The notes beneath the pieces were generated by a model that made no database searches, was not told the DNA's origin, and saw only the letters and a program-made list of their open reading frames with translations. A DNA stretch of 64,000 nt from Microvirga sp. TS319 (GTDB lineage Bacteria; Pseudomonadota; Alphaproteobacteria; Rhizobiales; Beijerinckiaceae): assembly GCF_041276405.1 (NCBI RefSeq), contig NZ_JBGGGT010000002.1, positions 3,325,001 to 3,389,000 of the forward strand, read 5' to 3'. The translations under genes were made by a program, and so were the position numbers. Positions 34,965-43,960 of the stretch are shown here, in pieces. Every line of letters starts with the position of its first letter. Position 1 is the first letter of the stretch.

Positions 34965-35282
34965 ATGGCGTGGGTTTATCTGACACTGGCAGGCCTTTTC
35001 GAGATAGGTTGGGCCATTGGGCTCAAATATTCCGAGGGCTTCACGCGCCTCGTGCCGTCCGTCCTGACCGCCGTCAGCATGACGGCGAGCGTCCTGCTTC
35101 TCGGGATCGCCCTCAAGACCCTCCCCGTGGGAACCGGCTATGCCGTCTGGACCGGGATCGGCACGGTCGGCACGGCCCTGCTCGGCATCATTCTCCTGGG
35201 CGAGCCCGCCACGGCCATCCGCCTTGGATGCATCGGTCTGATCGTGCTCGGCATCCTCGGCCTCAAGTTCGCGGCTCCGTGA
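34965..35282 (+). CDS. sugE: SMR-family exporter, SugE/Gdx type
   Basis: 105 residues with four transmembrane helices. MAWVYLTLAGLFEIGWAIGL carries the essential Glu of helix 1, and GLKYSEGFTRL is the Gdx-type continuation, distinguishing it from EmrE drug exporters. LPVGTGYAVWTGIGTVGTAL is the conserved helix 3 stretch. Gdx proteins export guanidinium in exchange for protons as dual-topology dimers. Its stop is followed immediately by the GTG of the diguanylate cyclase gene, suggesting joint expression. Confidence 0.9.
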   Translation: MAWVYLTLAGLFEIGWAIGLKYSEGFTRLVPSVLTAVSMTASVLLLGIALKTLPVGTGYAVWTGIGTVGTALLGIILLGEPATAIRLGCIGLIVLGILGLKFAAP

Positions 35283-36785
35283 GTGGAATCGAAGCGGATG
35301 CTTTTCCCCCCTCGCGACGCGCATTCCTCGACCCGTGGCCTCAAGGTTTTCGTGGCGGTGATCTGCCTCGCCATCGTCGGACTGGAGGGCTGGAGGGACT
35401 GGACGGAGCGTCAGGAGGAATTCGTCCGGATCGAGAGCGAGATGCAGAACCTCGCCAGGTCCCTGGCCCAGCACGCCGAGGACACCTTCGACCTGGCCGA
35501 TGCCATCCTGGTGGATGTCGTCGACCGCCTCGAACGTCAGGGGACGGACGCGAATAGCATGATCGGCATGCAGGAATTCTTCTCCGAGCGCATCCAGACC
35601 TTGCAGGCCCTGAAGGCTCTCACGGTCTATAGCGAGAACGGCTTCGTCCTGGGCAGTTCACTCCCGGGCCATAAGCGCGTGAACGTCACGAATACGGTGT
35701 TCTTTCAGCATCACGCCGCCTCGCCGGGCAGGAAGTGGTTCTTCGGGCCGCTCATTCGAGATCCGCTTGGCGGCGATTGGATCCTGACCATGTCGCGGCG
35801 CCTCAACAAGCCCGACGGCACCTTCGGCGGTGTCGTCCAGGTCAGCATCCCACCCCGCTACTTCGGGAATTTCTTCGGCCGCATGGATCTCGGCTCCCAG
35901 GGGGCCATCGTCATGTTCAGCACGACGGACGGGAAAATTCTTTCGCGTTATCCCTATTTCGAGAAGGCGATCGGCATCAAAACGGAAACGTCCGAATGGC
36001 TGACAGGGAGTCCGTCCGGCTCCCGCTTTTACACCTCCCCAATCGATAAGGTTCCGCGTCTTGCGGGATACCAGCGCAATCACGTCTATCCGATTGTGGT
36101 GCTCTCGGCCGTCAGTCAGCAGGAGGCCCTGAGGAATTGGACGGTGGAGCTTCAGCTTCGACTGCTCGGAGTGGCTGTTCTGATCGGCATCATCTGCCTG
36201 CTGGGCTGGCGGCTCGCGCGCGAGCTGAGCCGCCGTGAGCAGGTGGAAGCCGAGCTCGCCATTCTGGCCGCGACGGACGGCCTTACGGGCCTCGCCAATC
36301 GCCGGACCTTCGACAGCCGCCTGGAGATCGAATGGCTGCGCGCCGCGCGGGACGGCATCCCGCTCTCGCTTCTCCTGATCGATGTCGATCAGTTCAAGGC
36401 CTATAACGACCTCTACGGCCATCAGCAGGGCGACGCATGCCTGCGCAAGGTGACGGCAGTGATCGCTGGCGGCGTCAGACAGGCCGGCGATTTCGTCGCC
36501 AGATACGGCGGCGAGGAGATTGTCGTCCTGCTGCCGGACACGAACGAGGAGGACGCCCTACGGGTCGCGGAGAAGATCCGTGCGGGCGTCGAGGCGTTGG
36601 CCCTGCATCACGAGGCCAATGCCCCGACCTATACCCTGACGATCAGCATCGGCAGCGTCACGCAACGGCCTGCCACGGATCGCCCGCATGCCGGGCCGGC
36701 AGGCCTCATCGACATGGCCGACAAGGCGCTCTACCAGGCCAAGCAGAGCGGCCGCAACCGCGTTTCCGTCGCGAAGGCCGCATAG
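35283..36785 (+). CDS. Membrane diguanylate cyclase with periplasmic PDC/Cache sensor and GGDEF domain
   Basis: 500 residues: one membrane helix near 19-35, a periplasmic domain (about 40-280) of double-PDC type (FFSERIQTLQALKALTVYSE, LIRDPLGGDWILTMSRRLNK), a second helix (about 287-308), then GGDEF (about 330-495). The active site reads RYGGEEIVVLLP, a functional GGEEF-class motif, so c-di-GMP synthesis is expected. The position of the inhibitory RxxD motif is QAGD, so feedback inhibition is probably lost. GTG 35283 touches the SMR stop; ATG 35298 is an alternative start. The sensed ligand is unknown. Confidence 0.9.
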   Translation: MESKRMLFPPRDAHSSTRGLKVFVAVICLAIVGLEGWRDWTERQEEFVRIESEMQNLARSLAQHAEDTFDLADAILVDVVDRLERQGTDANSMIGMQEFFSERIQTLQALKALTVYSENGFVLGSSLPGHKRVNVTNTVFFQHHAASPGRKWFFGPLIRDPLGGDWILTMSRRLNKPDGTFGGVVQVSIPPRYFGNFFGRMDLGSQGAIVMFSTTDGKILSRYPYFEKAIGIKTETSEWLTGSPSGSRFYTSPIDKVPRLAGYQRNHVYPIVVLSAVSQQEALRNWTVELQLRLLGVAVLIGIICLLGWRLARELSRREQVEAELAILAATDGLTGLANRRTFDSRLEIEWLRAARDGIPLSLLLIDVDQFKAYNDLYGHQQGDACLRKVTAVIAGGVRQAGDFVARYGGEEIVVLLPDTNEEDALRVAEKIRAGVEALALHHEANAPTYTLTISIGSVTQRPATDRPHAGPAGLIDMADKALYQAKQSGRNRVSVAKAA

Positions 36786-36794
36786 CGGCCCAGG

Positions 36795-38165
36795 TCAGAA
36801 GACGCATTCGCTGAAAGCAGGCCGCACCGAGCCGCCCCAAGCGCCGTGATAGCGCTCCAGCCATCGCTCGGCAGGCGTCCGGCCCGATGCGACGATCTCC
36901 TCGGCATAGGCCAGGTGCTTCGTCTCATCCTGCCCCGAGGCATCGAGCTGAGCGCGGCGCTTGAGCCCCTCATGCGAAAGAGCCAGCGCATCGCGCGCGA
37001 CGTCCTGGACGGAGCGTCCGGCAATCGTAGCCTTCAGGGCAAGTTTCGGCACATCGGCGCGCAGCCGGTCACGCTCTTCCGCGCTCCAGCCCTTCACGAG
37101 CTCCCAGGCGCCATCGAGCGCCGCCTCGTCGTACAGCAAACCGGTCCAGAAAGCCGAGAGCGCCACGATCTGTTCAGGGCCGCCCACATCCGCGCCGCGC
37201 ATTTCGAGATAGCGCTTCAGGCGCACTTCCGGAAACAGCGTGGAGACATGGTTCGCCCAGTCTGAGCGCGTTGCGCGCTCTCCCGGCAATTGCGCGAGCT
37301 TGCCATCGAGAAGATCGCGGAACGAGGCGCCCGCCACGTCGTGATAGGTCACATCCCGCTTGACGAAATACATCGGCACGCCGAGCGCCCAATCCACATA
37401 GCGCTCGTAGCCGAAGCCGTCCTCGAAGGCGAAGGCCATCATGCCCGTGCGGTTCCTGTCCGTGTCGAGCCAGATGCGCGAGCGCATGGAGAGATAGCCA
37501 TTGGGCTTGCCCTCGGTGAAGGGCGAGTTGGCGAAGATCGCCGTCGCGACGGGCTGCAGCGCAAGCGACACGCGCAGCTTCTTCACCATGTCGGCCTCGG
37601 ACGCGTAGTCCATGTTCACCTGTACGGTGGAGGTCCGATACATCATGTCGAGACCCAAGCTGCCGACTTTCGGCATGTAGTCCGTCATGATGCGGTAGCG
37701 CTTCTTGGGCATGACGGGCGTCTCGGCCCGCGTCCATAGCGGGCTCATGCCGAGCGTGAGAAATCCGATGCCGAGCGTCTCGCCGATCGCCTTCGCGTCG
37801 GCGAGGTGCTGCGCGGTCTCCTGTGCCGTCTCATGAAGCGTCCGAAGCGGAGCGCCGGACAATTCGAACTGGCCGCCGGGCTCGAGCGAAATCGCGCCGC
37901 CGCCCGTTTCATCGAACAGGCCGATGGGCTTGTCGTCTTCCATGATGGGAGACCAGCCGGTGCGCTCCTGCAGTCCTTCGAGCAGCGAGCGAATCCCCTT
38001 TGTCCCGTCATAGGGAACGGGAGAAGCATCCTCCGTGTAGAAGGGAACCTTCTCATGCTCCGTTCCCAACCGCCACGTTTCGCGGGGCTTCTCACCCTCC
38101 GCAATCCATTCCACGAGCTCAGCCCGTGCGCCGATGGGGGTCGTATCGGATACGTCCCGCGCCAT
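36795..38165 (-). CDS. gshA: Glutamate-cysteine ligase
   Basis: 456 residues, cytoplasmic. Catalyses the ATP-dependent joining of L-glutamate and L-cysteine, first step of glutathione synthesis. The RLGTEHEKVPFYTED stretch holds metal-binding glutamates, and SLEPGGQFELSGAPLRTLHE and YRTSTVQVNMDYASEADMVK are landmarks of the plant-type GshA found in alphaproteobacteria. The final residues end with Cys-Val-Phe. It lies last in a minus-strand row with a ybdK-like ligase and rsmE, separated by about 120 bases from the former. Confidence 0.95.
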   Translation of the reverse strand: MARDVSDTTPIGARAELVEWIAEGEKPRETWRLGTEHEKVPFYTEDASPVPYDGTKGIRSLLEGLQERTGWSPIMEDDKPIGLFDETGGGAISLEPGGQFELSGAPLRTLHETAQETAQHLADAKAIGETLGIGFLTLGMSPLWTRAETPVMPKKRYRIMTDYMPKVGSLGLDMMYRTSTVQVNMDYASEADMVKKLRVSLALQPVATAIFANSPFTEGKPNGYLSMRSRIWLDTDRNRTGMMAFAFEDGFGYERYVDWALGVPMYFVKRDVTYHDVAGASFRDLLDGKLAQLPGERATRSDWANHVSTLFPEVRLKRYLEMRGADVGGPEQIVALSAFWTGLLYDEAALDGAWELVKGWSAEERDRLRADVPKLALKATIAGRSVQDVARDALALSHEGLKRRAQLDASGQDETKHLAYAEEIVASGRTPAERWLERYHGAWGGSVRPAFSECVF

Positions 38166-38286
38166 ACATCACCTCATCCAAAAAGCGCGTTCAAGGCGCG
38201 CCGACTCAGGGATCGTGACTAGATAGGCGGGTTAAGGCCAAGCTGCAATGAGGGGCAGCCCCACAAAGTGCGGGGCCGTCAACACC

Positions 38287-39426
38287 TCAATGACGGACGA
38301 CCAGGTCCCCGACGGTCTCGGCGGAGAGCCAGTCGACCACGCTGGCCAGAGCGTCGCGGCTCGACAGGCCGCGCCCGAGGGCTTCCGTGTAGAGGGTAAG
38401 CTGCCGGTCGGCGCTGGTTCCCCGCGCCACGATCCAGCGCGCAAGATCCACTTCCCTCTCGCAGCCGAGCTCTTTCGCATCGTCCCGGATCATGTCCAGC
38501 ACCTCGTCGAGCAGTTCGCGCACGGGCTTGGCGCTCCGGGTCCTCTCGTCGACGAAGCTGCCGTGGATGCCGTAGCGCATCGCCCGCCAGCTGTTCTCGT
38601 CGTTGATGGCGCGCGACGCGCCGGTCTGGCCGGCGTTCAGCTTGGGCTCCAGGCTCAAGTGGCGGACGAGGCAACGATAAAGAGCCGCAATCGCGATGGT
38701 GTCGTCCAGGCGGGTGCAGCTGTCGGCCACGCGCAGCTCCAGGGTCGGGTGCTTCAGCGAAGGCCGGATCACCCACCACACGTAGCTCGAATTCTCGATG
38801 GCGCGCGAGGCGACGAGCGTGTCGATGTAGCGCTGGTAGTCCTCGGCCCCGTCGAACAGGTCCGGCAGGCCGGTGCGCGGCAACTCGCGATAGGCCGCGA
38901 GGCGATAACCGAGAAGGCCCGTGCGTTGCGCCTGCCAGAACGGCGAGGAGGTCGACAGCGCCAGCAGCAGCGGCAGATAGGGTTGAATGCGGTTCATGAT
39001 GTCCACGCGCGTGGCGAGGTCGGGCACCTCCACATGCACGTGCATGCCGCAAAGGACCGTGCGGCTGCCGAGCATCTGCAGGTCGTGCATCACCTTGCCG
39101 TAGCGGGGCTGAGAGCTGGGGCGCACGCGCGACCAGACGGCGAGCGGATGCGTGCCCGATGCCATGATGGACAGATTGTAGTCGCGGGCGATGGCGCCCG
39201 TCGCAGAGCGCAGGCCGGACAATTGGGAGCGCGCCTCGGCGAAATCCTTCATGGGCTTCGTCGCGATCTCGATCTGGGGCTCGAGCATCTCGGGCTGGAT
39301 GCCGTCCGAGAGCTGCTCCCGGCAGGAGGCGAAGAACTCCCTGATTCTTCCCTTGGCCACGTCCCGTTTGGCGGCATCGTTCACGAAGTATTCTTCCTCG
39401 ATGCCGAACTTGAAATCCCAGCTCAT
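38287..39426 (-). CDS. Carboxylate-amine ligase, GCS2/YbdK family
   Basis: 379 residues. Starts MSWDFKFGIEEEYFVNDAAK, where FGIEEEYF is the first metal/ATP site of the GCS2 family. GMHVHVEVPDLATRVDIMNR, SSPFWQAQRTGLLGYRLAAY and ENSWRAMRYGIHGSFVD are further family signatures. YbdK shows weak glutamate-cysteine ligase activity in E. coli; its true substrate is unsettled. ATG 39426 has a GGAAACCGGGAA leader and the family N-terminus; the longer frame to 39495 is not supported. Its position next to gshA is notable. Confidence 0.9.
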   Translation of the reverse strand: MSWDFKFGIEEEYFVNDAAKRDVAKGRIREFFASCREQLSDGIQPEMLEPQIEIATKPMKDFAEARSQLSGLRSATGAIARDYNLSIMASGTHPLAVWSRVRPSSQPRYGKVMHDLQMLGSRTVLCGMHVHVEVPDLATRVDIMNRIQPYLPLLLALSTSSPFWQAQRTGLLGYRLAAYRELPRTGLPDLFDGAEDYQRYIDTLVASRAIENSSYVWWVIRPSLKHPTLELRVADSCTRLDDTIAIAALYRCLVRHLSLEPKLNAGQTGASRAINDENSWRAMRYGIHGSFVDERTRSAKPVRELLDEVLDMIRDDAKELGCEREVDLARWIVARGTSADRQLTLYTEALGRGLSSRDALASVVDWLSAETVGDLVVRH

Positions 39427-39593
39427 TTCCCGGTTTCCTCTATTTTTTTCAGGAATGACCCTTACGCGCAGGATGACCTCCCGCCCGCTCCACACTCTGC
39501 TTGAATAGGGCGTGAATGGGGCGAATCGGCTCTAAACTGCTAAGCTTGTAAAACTAGAGGCGAATTGGCCTGCCCCATCGTAAGACGGGCGCG

Positions 39594-40340
39594 TCAGTGC
39601 CAGTCGCCAAGGACCGACTGAACGATCGCGAGGGCTGCCACTGCGGCGGTGTCGGCTCGCAGGATTCGCGGTCCCAACGATACGCAAACACATCTTTCGT
39701 GGGCGGCGACAAGCGCTCTCTCCTGGTCGGTAAATCCCCCTTCGGGGCCCACGATAACGGCAAGGCCTGCTGGATTGTTCCCAAGCTTGGCCAGAGCTTC
39801 GACCGGATTGGAAACCGGCGCATTCTCGTCGCAGAACACAAGGACGCGATCCTTTTCCAAGGCATTGAGAAAACGCTTTAAATTCTCCTCTTCACGCACC
39901 TCCGGAATCGTCAGGATCCCGCACTGCTCCACCGCCTCGACGGCGTTGCTGCGCATGCGTTCCAGGTTGACCCGGGTGCTCTGCGTCCGCCGTGTGATGA
40001 CCGGCTGGAGAATCCCTGCGCCCATCTCGACCGCCTTCTGGACCATGTAATCCAGCCGCGCATGCTTGAGGGGCGCGAAGGCATAGATCAGGTCGGGCCG
40101 GGTGGTCTGCGCCCGGGTCTGCTCCGCACAGACGAGGTCGGCGGATTTGCGTCCCTCCACGGACACTTCAGCCCGCCATTCCCCGTCCTGCCCATTGAAG
40201 ATCAGGACACTCTCCCCATCCCGGAGGCGCAATACATTCAACAGATAATTGGCCTGTCCCCGGTCGAGAGCGATCCTCGCGTTCTTTTGAAGAGGCACTG
40301 AGACGAAGAGGCGGGGGGCGTTGAAATCGTAAGCGGCCAT
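39594..40340 (-). CDS. rsmE: 16S rRNA (uracil(1498)-N3)-methyltransferase
   Basis: 248 residues of the SPOUT class. N-terminal PUA-like domain (RLFVSVPLQKNARIALDRGQ, ANYLLNVLRL) and C-terminal knotted SAM-binding domain with IVGPEGGFTDQE and VSLGPRILRADTAAVAALAI. It adds the N3 methyl group to U1498 of 16S rRNA in assembled 30S subunits. First gene of the minus-strand rsmE-ybdK-gshA row; rsmE and gshA are frequent neighbours in Rhizobiales. Confidence 0.95.
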   Translation of the reverse strand: MAAYDFNAPRLFVSVPLQKNARIALDRGQANYLLNVLRLRDGESVLIFNGQDGEWRAEVSVEGRKSADLVCAEQTRAQTTRPDLIYAFAPLKHARLDYMVQKAVEMGAGILQPVITRRTQSTRVNLERMRSNAVEAVEQCGILTIPEVREEENLKRFLNALEKDRVLVFCDENAPVSNPVEALAKLGNNPAGLAVIVGPEGGFTDQERALVAAHERCVCVSLGPRILRADTAAVAALAIVQSVLGDWH

Positions 40341-40578
40341 GGGATTTCTGGAGGGTTGAGGGATTCCTGGAGGGCTGAACGACGGAGCATTACCAAGTTC
40401 CCCCGTGCCTGAGGAGGGGTTGCAGGCCGCCGGTCATCTGGGATTAAGGTGTGCCATGGCACAGCTCGATGCACAGCTTGGTCTCGGGCGACCAATCGCC
40501 CCTTGGCCTGAGGGGCCGTAACCTGTTAACAGAGCACAAGTCCGCGAGACGTCGCGGGCTTCATGAAGGGTTTTTGCC
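40341..40578. other. Divergent intergenic region
   Basis: 238 bases between rsmE and the secreted-protein gene. An imperfect tandem duplication TTTCTGGAGGGTTGAGGGAT / TTCCTGGAGGGCTGAACGAC occupies about 40345-40384 upstream of rsmE. A ten-base palindrome CTGTTAACAG lies at 40523-40532. No gene is seen. Confidence 0.45.
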
Positions 40579-41043
40579 ATGACGCACATCCGTCCGACCT
40601 TAATGGCCGCGCTTGCCGCCGTTGGCATTTTCGCATCCGCTCCTGCCTTTGCGCAGTCGAACGCCTGTCAGGACGGTCAGAAGATCCTGGTCGAGCGCCA
40701 GGATCTGGTCAAGCAGATCAACGGCCTGACCGGCGGAGGCAAGAAGAAGCAGATCGATCCCCGCGCCGCCTGCACGGTCTTCGGCAAGCTCGTGACCAAC
40801 GGGGACGCCGGCCTGAAGTGGATGACCGCGAACAAGGACTGGTGCCAGGTTCCCGATCAGGTGGTGGAGAATTTCCAGCAGGATCATAAGCGCGCCCAGT
40901 CCTTCAAGACCCAGGCCTGCGGTGCGGCCGCGAAGATGGCCGAAATGGAAAAGCGCGCCAAGCAGCAGGCCCAGCAGGGCACTCCCGGCCGCATCGGCGG
41001 CGGCCTGACCGGTACGCTGAGCGTGCCCAAGGGCGCTCTCTAA
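40579..41043 (+). CDS. Secreted hypothetical protein with four cysteines
   Basis: 154 residues. Signal peptide MTHIRPTLMAALAAVGIFAS ending APAFAQ, then a helical mature domain with four evenly spaced cysteines (NACQDG, AACTVF, DWCQVP, QACGAA), consistent with two disulfide bonds. The C-terminal 40 residues are Gln/Gly/Lys-rich and likely flexible. Similar small proteins occur widely in Rhizobiales but lack a function. It precedes ubiA by 17 bases and may share its transcript. Confidence 0.75.
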   Translation: MTHIRPTLMAALAAVGIFASAPAFAQSNACQDGQKILVERQDLVKQINGLTGGGKKKQIDPRAACTVFGKLVTNGDAGLKWMTANKDWCQVPDQVVENFQQDHKRAQSFKTQACGAAAKMAEMEKRAKQQAQQGTPGRIGGGLTGTLSVPKGAL

Positions 41044-41060
41044 TCGAGGTCGAGACCGTC

Positions 41061-41990
41061 ATGGAGCGTCCCGGGGCGTCATCCCTTCCCGATGCCGTGC
41101 GCGGCCATTGGGCCGACCGGTGGGCCCCGCAGCGCCTGCGCCCTTATCTGCGCCTGGCGCGGATCGAGCGGCCGATCGGCTGGTGGCTGCTGCTGCTTCC
41201 CTGCTGGTGGTCCGCGGCCTTGGCGGCCCTCGTAAAGGGGCAGCCCTATCCCGACCCGCTTCATTGCCTCCTCTTCCTGATCGGCGCCGTCGCCATGCGC
41301 GGCGCGGGCTGCACCTACAACGACATCGTCGACCGGGATCTCGACCTTCGTGTGGAGCGGACCCGCCAGCGTCCCCTGCCCTCCGGTCAGGTCAGCCTCA
41401 AGGGAGCGCTCGCCTTCCTCGGGCTCCAGGGACTCATCGGGCTCCTCGTTCTCCTGCAATTCAATGGCTTCGCCATCCTCACGGGCTTCGGCTCCCTGGC
41501 GGTCGTCGCGCTTTATCCCTTCATGAAGCGGTTCTTCTGGATGCCGCAGATCGTGCTGGGGCTCGCCTTTTCCTGGGGCGCCCTGATGGGATGGGCCGCC
41601 GCCTTCGGCTCCTTGAGCCTGACCCCGGTCCTGCTCTATCTCGCCAGCATCGCCTGGGTCGTGGGATACGACACCATCTATGCCCTCCAGGATATCGAAG
41701 ACGACGAGATCGCCGGCATCAAATCCTCCGCCCGCTTCTTCGGCGAGCGCGTGACACTGGGCGTCGGCATCTGCTACGGCCTGACCATCCTGCTCATGAC
41801 CGCGGCCTTCGTCCAGGCCGGCGTGGGCATCGCCTCCTTCATAGGCCTCGGTCTCTTCGCCCTGCATCTCGGCTGGCAGGTGGCCCGGATCGACAGAGCC
41901 GATGGCGCGGGAGCCCTCAGGCTCTTCCGCTCCAACCGCGACGCGGGCCTGATCCTGTTCGCCACCATGATCGTCGACGCCCTTTTCTAG
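41061..41990 (+). CDS. ubiA: 4-hydroxybenzoate octaprenyltransferase
   Basis: 309-residue inner-membrane prenyltransferase of ubiquinone synthesis, with about eight to nine hydrophobic helices. The two aspartate-rich motifs that bind Mg-prenyl diphosphate are plain: GCTYNDIVDRDLDLRVERT and GYDTIYALQDIEDDEIAGIK. RIERPIGWWLLLLPCWW is the usual N-terminal signature. A GC-rich hairpin followed by TTCTTT lies 14 bases after the stop. Confidence 0.95.
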   Translation: MERPGASSLPDAVRGHWADRWAPQRLRPYLRLARIERPIGWWLLLLPCWWSAALAALVKGQPYPDPLHCLLFLIGAVAMRGAGCTYNDIVDRDLDLRVERTRQRPLPSGQVSLKGALAFLGLQGLIGLLVLLQFNGFAILTGFGSLAVVALYPFMKRFFWMPQIVLGLAFSWGALMGWAAAFGSLSLTPVLLYLASIAWVVGYDTIYALQDIEDDEIAGIKSSARFFGERVTLGVGICYGLTILLMTAAFVQAGVGIASFIGLGLFALHLGWQVARIDRADGAGALRLFRSNRDAGLILFATMIVDALF

Positions 41991-42004
41991 GCGCTCGGTT
42001 TCTG

Positions 42005-42024
42005 GGCCCGGCCGGGCCTTCTTT
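42005..42024 (+). terminator. Hairpin terminator after ubiA
   Basis: GGCCC-GGCC-GGGCC forms a five-base GC stem with a four-base loop and is followed by TTCTTT. Weak but correctly placed between ubiA and cysQ. Confidence 0.45.
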
Positions 42025-42109
42025 CGAATGAGGGGTGTGCCGCGAAGGAACAGAGTTTCTTCGCGATCCTCCCTGGTATCCGCCGCCCGGCCTACCCATT
42101 TTGAGAAGG

Positions 42110-42913
42110 ATGCTTTCTCCTGTGTCCGATCCCCTGTCACCCCTGGCCGCAGCCGTACGCGATGCGGCGCGCCAGGCCGGAGCCCTCGCCCTCCCTTACT
42201 TTCGCGCGGGCGAACAGACGGCTGCGCGGCTCTGGTATAAGGGGCAGAGTTCCCCGGTCACGGAAGCGGACATCGCCCTCGACACCTTTCTGAAGGAGCA
42301 CCTGACGGGCCTCTTCCCGCAGGCGGGATGGCTGTCGGAAGAGACGGCGGACAATCCCGCCCGACTGAACCGCACCCATGTCTGGGTGGTCGATCCGATC
42401 GACGGCACGCGCGCCTTCGCGTCCGGACATCCGGACTGGGCCGTGTCCATTGCCCTCGTGAAGGATGGGACGCCCGTTCTCGGCATTCTGCACGCCCCCG
42501 TTCACGATCGTCTCTACGAAGCAAGTCTCGGCGGCGGTGCCTGGTGCAACGGCGAAAGGCTCCGGCTCACCGAGACGCTTCCCGCGGATCCGATGCGCGT
42601 GGCGGGCCCCAAACCCCTGGTGGACAGGTTCGAGCGCCAGGTCGGCCCCGTCGAGCGGCTGCCCAAGGTGCCCTCTCTGGCGCTGCGCCTCGCCCGTGTG
42701 GCGGACGGCTCGATCGATGTCGGCCTCGTTTCCCACAATTCACAGGACTGGGATATCGCCGCCGCCGATCTCATCCTGCGCGAGGCTGGCGGCCTGCTGA
42801 CGGATTTCGCTGGTTTGCCACCGACTTACAACCAACCTCAGCCGAAACACGGCGAGATGATTGCCGTTGCGTCACGGTTGCATCCTCGTGCTATTGGAGC
42901 CATGAGGACCTGA
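42110..42913 (+). CDS. cysQ: 3'(2'),5'-bisphosphate nucleotidase (CysQ/inositol monophosphatase family)
   Basis: 267 residues. SPVTEADIALDTFL, LSEETADN, VVDPIDGTRAF and NSQDWDIAAADLILREAGG are the metal-binding motifs of the Li-sensitive phosphatase superfamily, in the CysQ arrangement. CysQ removes 3'-phosphoadenosine 5'-phosphate left from sulfate assimilation. ATG 42110 has GAGAAGG directly before it; GTG 42122 is a possible alternative. It is the first gene of the cysQ-DUF4170-DUF374-waaA-lpxK cluster typical of alphaproteobacteria. Confidence 0.88.
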   Translation: MLSPVSDPLSPLAAAVRDAARQAGALALPYFRAGEQTAARLWYKGQSSPVTEADIALDTFLKEHLTGLFPQAGWLSEETADNPARLNRTHVWVVDPIDGTRAFASGHPDWAVSIALVKDGTPVLGILHAPVHDRLYEASLGGGAWCNGERLRLTETLPADPMRVAGPKPLVDRFERQVGPVERLPKVPSLALRLARVADGSIDVGLVSHNSQDWDIAAADLILREAGGLLTDFAGLPPTYNQPQPKHGEMIAVASRLHPRAIGAMRT

Positions 42914-42972
42914 TCAAGGTCGCCTCATGGCGTTATCCCATTCCCGCATCCATTCGGAAGAGTTCTGAAAAC

Positions 42973-43203
42973 ATGACCGATACGTCCGGCAAGCAGCTGC
43001 TCCATCTGGTTTTCGGCGGTGAGCTCACGAGCCTCGAAACCATCGATTTCAAGGATCTTACCAAGCTCGACATCGTCGGAATCTACCCGAACTACGCCAC
43101 TGCCCATGCTGCCTGGAAGGCCAAGGCGCAGGCAACGGTCGACAATGCCCAGATGCGCTATTTCATCGTGCATCTGCACCGCCTTCTGGAGCCGCAGGCT
43201 TAA
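42973..43203 (+). CDS. DUF4170 family protein
   Basis: 76 residues: MTDTSGKQLLHLVFGGELTS, then FKDLTKLDIVGIYPNYATAH and YFIVHLHRLLEP. This matches the small DUF4170 family, typically placed upstream of the Kdo transferase gene in alphaproteobacteria and of unknown function. It lies 59 bases after cysQ and 16 bases before the acyltransferase-like gene. Confidence 0.88.
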   Translation: MTDTSGKQLLHLVFGGELTSLETIDFKDLTKLDIVGIYPNYATAHAAWKAKAQATVDNAQMRYFIVHLHRLLEPQA

Positions 43204-43219
43204 GGGCTTCACGGCCAAG

Positions 43220-43960
43220 ATGGGTCTCGTCAAACGCATCGTTCGGTCGCGACCGGTCCAGGAAGCCTTGGGCTTCGTGGTCGCGAGCTATCTGAAATTC
43301 GTGCAGCGCACGAACCGGTTCGTCATGGAACCGGCGGATGCCTACGATCGGATCGGCCCCCAGATGCCCGTGATCGCCGCCATGTGGCACGGGCAGCATT
43401 TCATGATCCATTTCGCCAAGCGGCCCCAGGACCGGGCGGCGAGCCTCGTCTCCCGCTCCGGTGACGGAGAGTTCAACGCGGTCGCCCTGCGCCATCTCGG
43501 CATCAGGGCCATCCGCGGATCGGGTGCGCGCGGCCGCGATATCCGCAAGAAGGGCGGCATTCAGGCCATGCGCGCCATGCTCAAGGCGCTGGCGGGCGGT
43601 GAAATGGTGGTGATGACCGCGGACATTCCCAAGATCTCGCGGGTCTGTGGACAGGGCATCGTGACCCTGGCGCAGATGTCCGGCCGCCCCATCGTGCCGG
43701 TTGCCGTGGTCACCAGCCGCCGCATTGATTTCGACAGCTGGGACAGGGCCAGCATCGGCCTGCCCTTCGGGCGCGGCGCGATGGTGCTCGGCGAGCCGGT
43801 CCATGTCCCGCGGGATGCGGATGCGACCACGCTCGAGGCCCTTCGTCTCCGGGTGGAGCGGGAGCTCGATGCCGTTCACGAGCGCGCCTACGCCCTCGTC
43901 GGGTCGCAGGACCCCGGAGCGAAACCATCGCCGGCCTTCGCAGGGGAATCGCACGCGTGA
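43220..43960 (+). CDS. DUF374 lysophospholipid acyltransferase-like protein
   Basis: 246 residues. VIAAMWHGQHFMIHFAKRPQ holds the active-site His of the DUF374/LPLAT group; LVSRSGDGEFNAVALRHLGI, GSGARGRDIRKKGG and MTADIPKISRVCGQGIVTLA follow family order. Location between DUF4170 and waaA suggests acylation of lipid A or a related membrane lipid, but this is inference from context. The C-terminal 20 residues (GAKPSPAFAGESHA) look disordered. The stop overlaps the GTG of waaA. Confidence 0.85.
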   Translation: MGLVKRIVRSRPVQEALGFVVASYLKFVQRTNRFVMEPADAYDRIGPQMPVIAAMWHGQHFMIHFAKRPQDRAASLVSRSGDGEFNAVALRHLGIRAIRGSGARGRDIRKKGGIQAMRAMLKALAGGEMVVMTADIPKISRVCGQGIVTLAQMSGRPIVPVAVVTSRRIDFDSWDRASIGLPFGRGAMVLGEPVHVPRDADATTLEALRLRVERELDAVHERAYALVGSQDPGAKPSPAFAGESHA

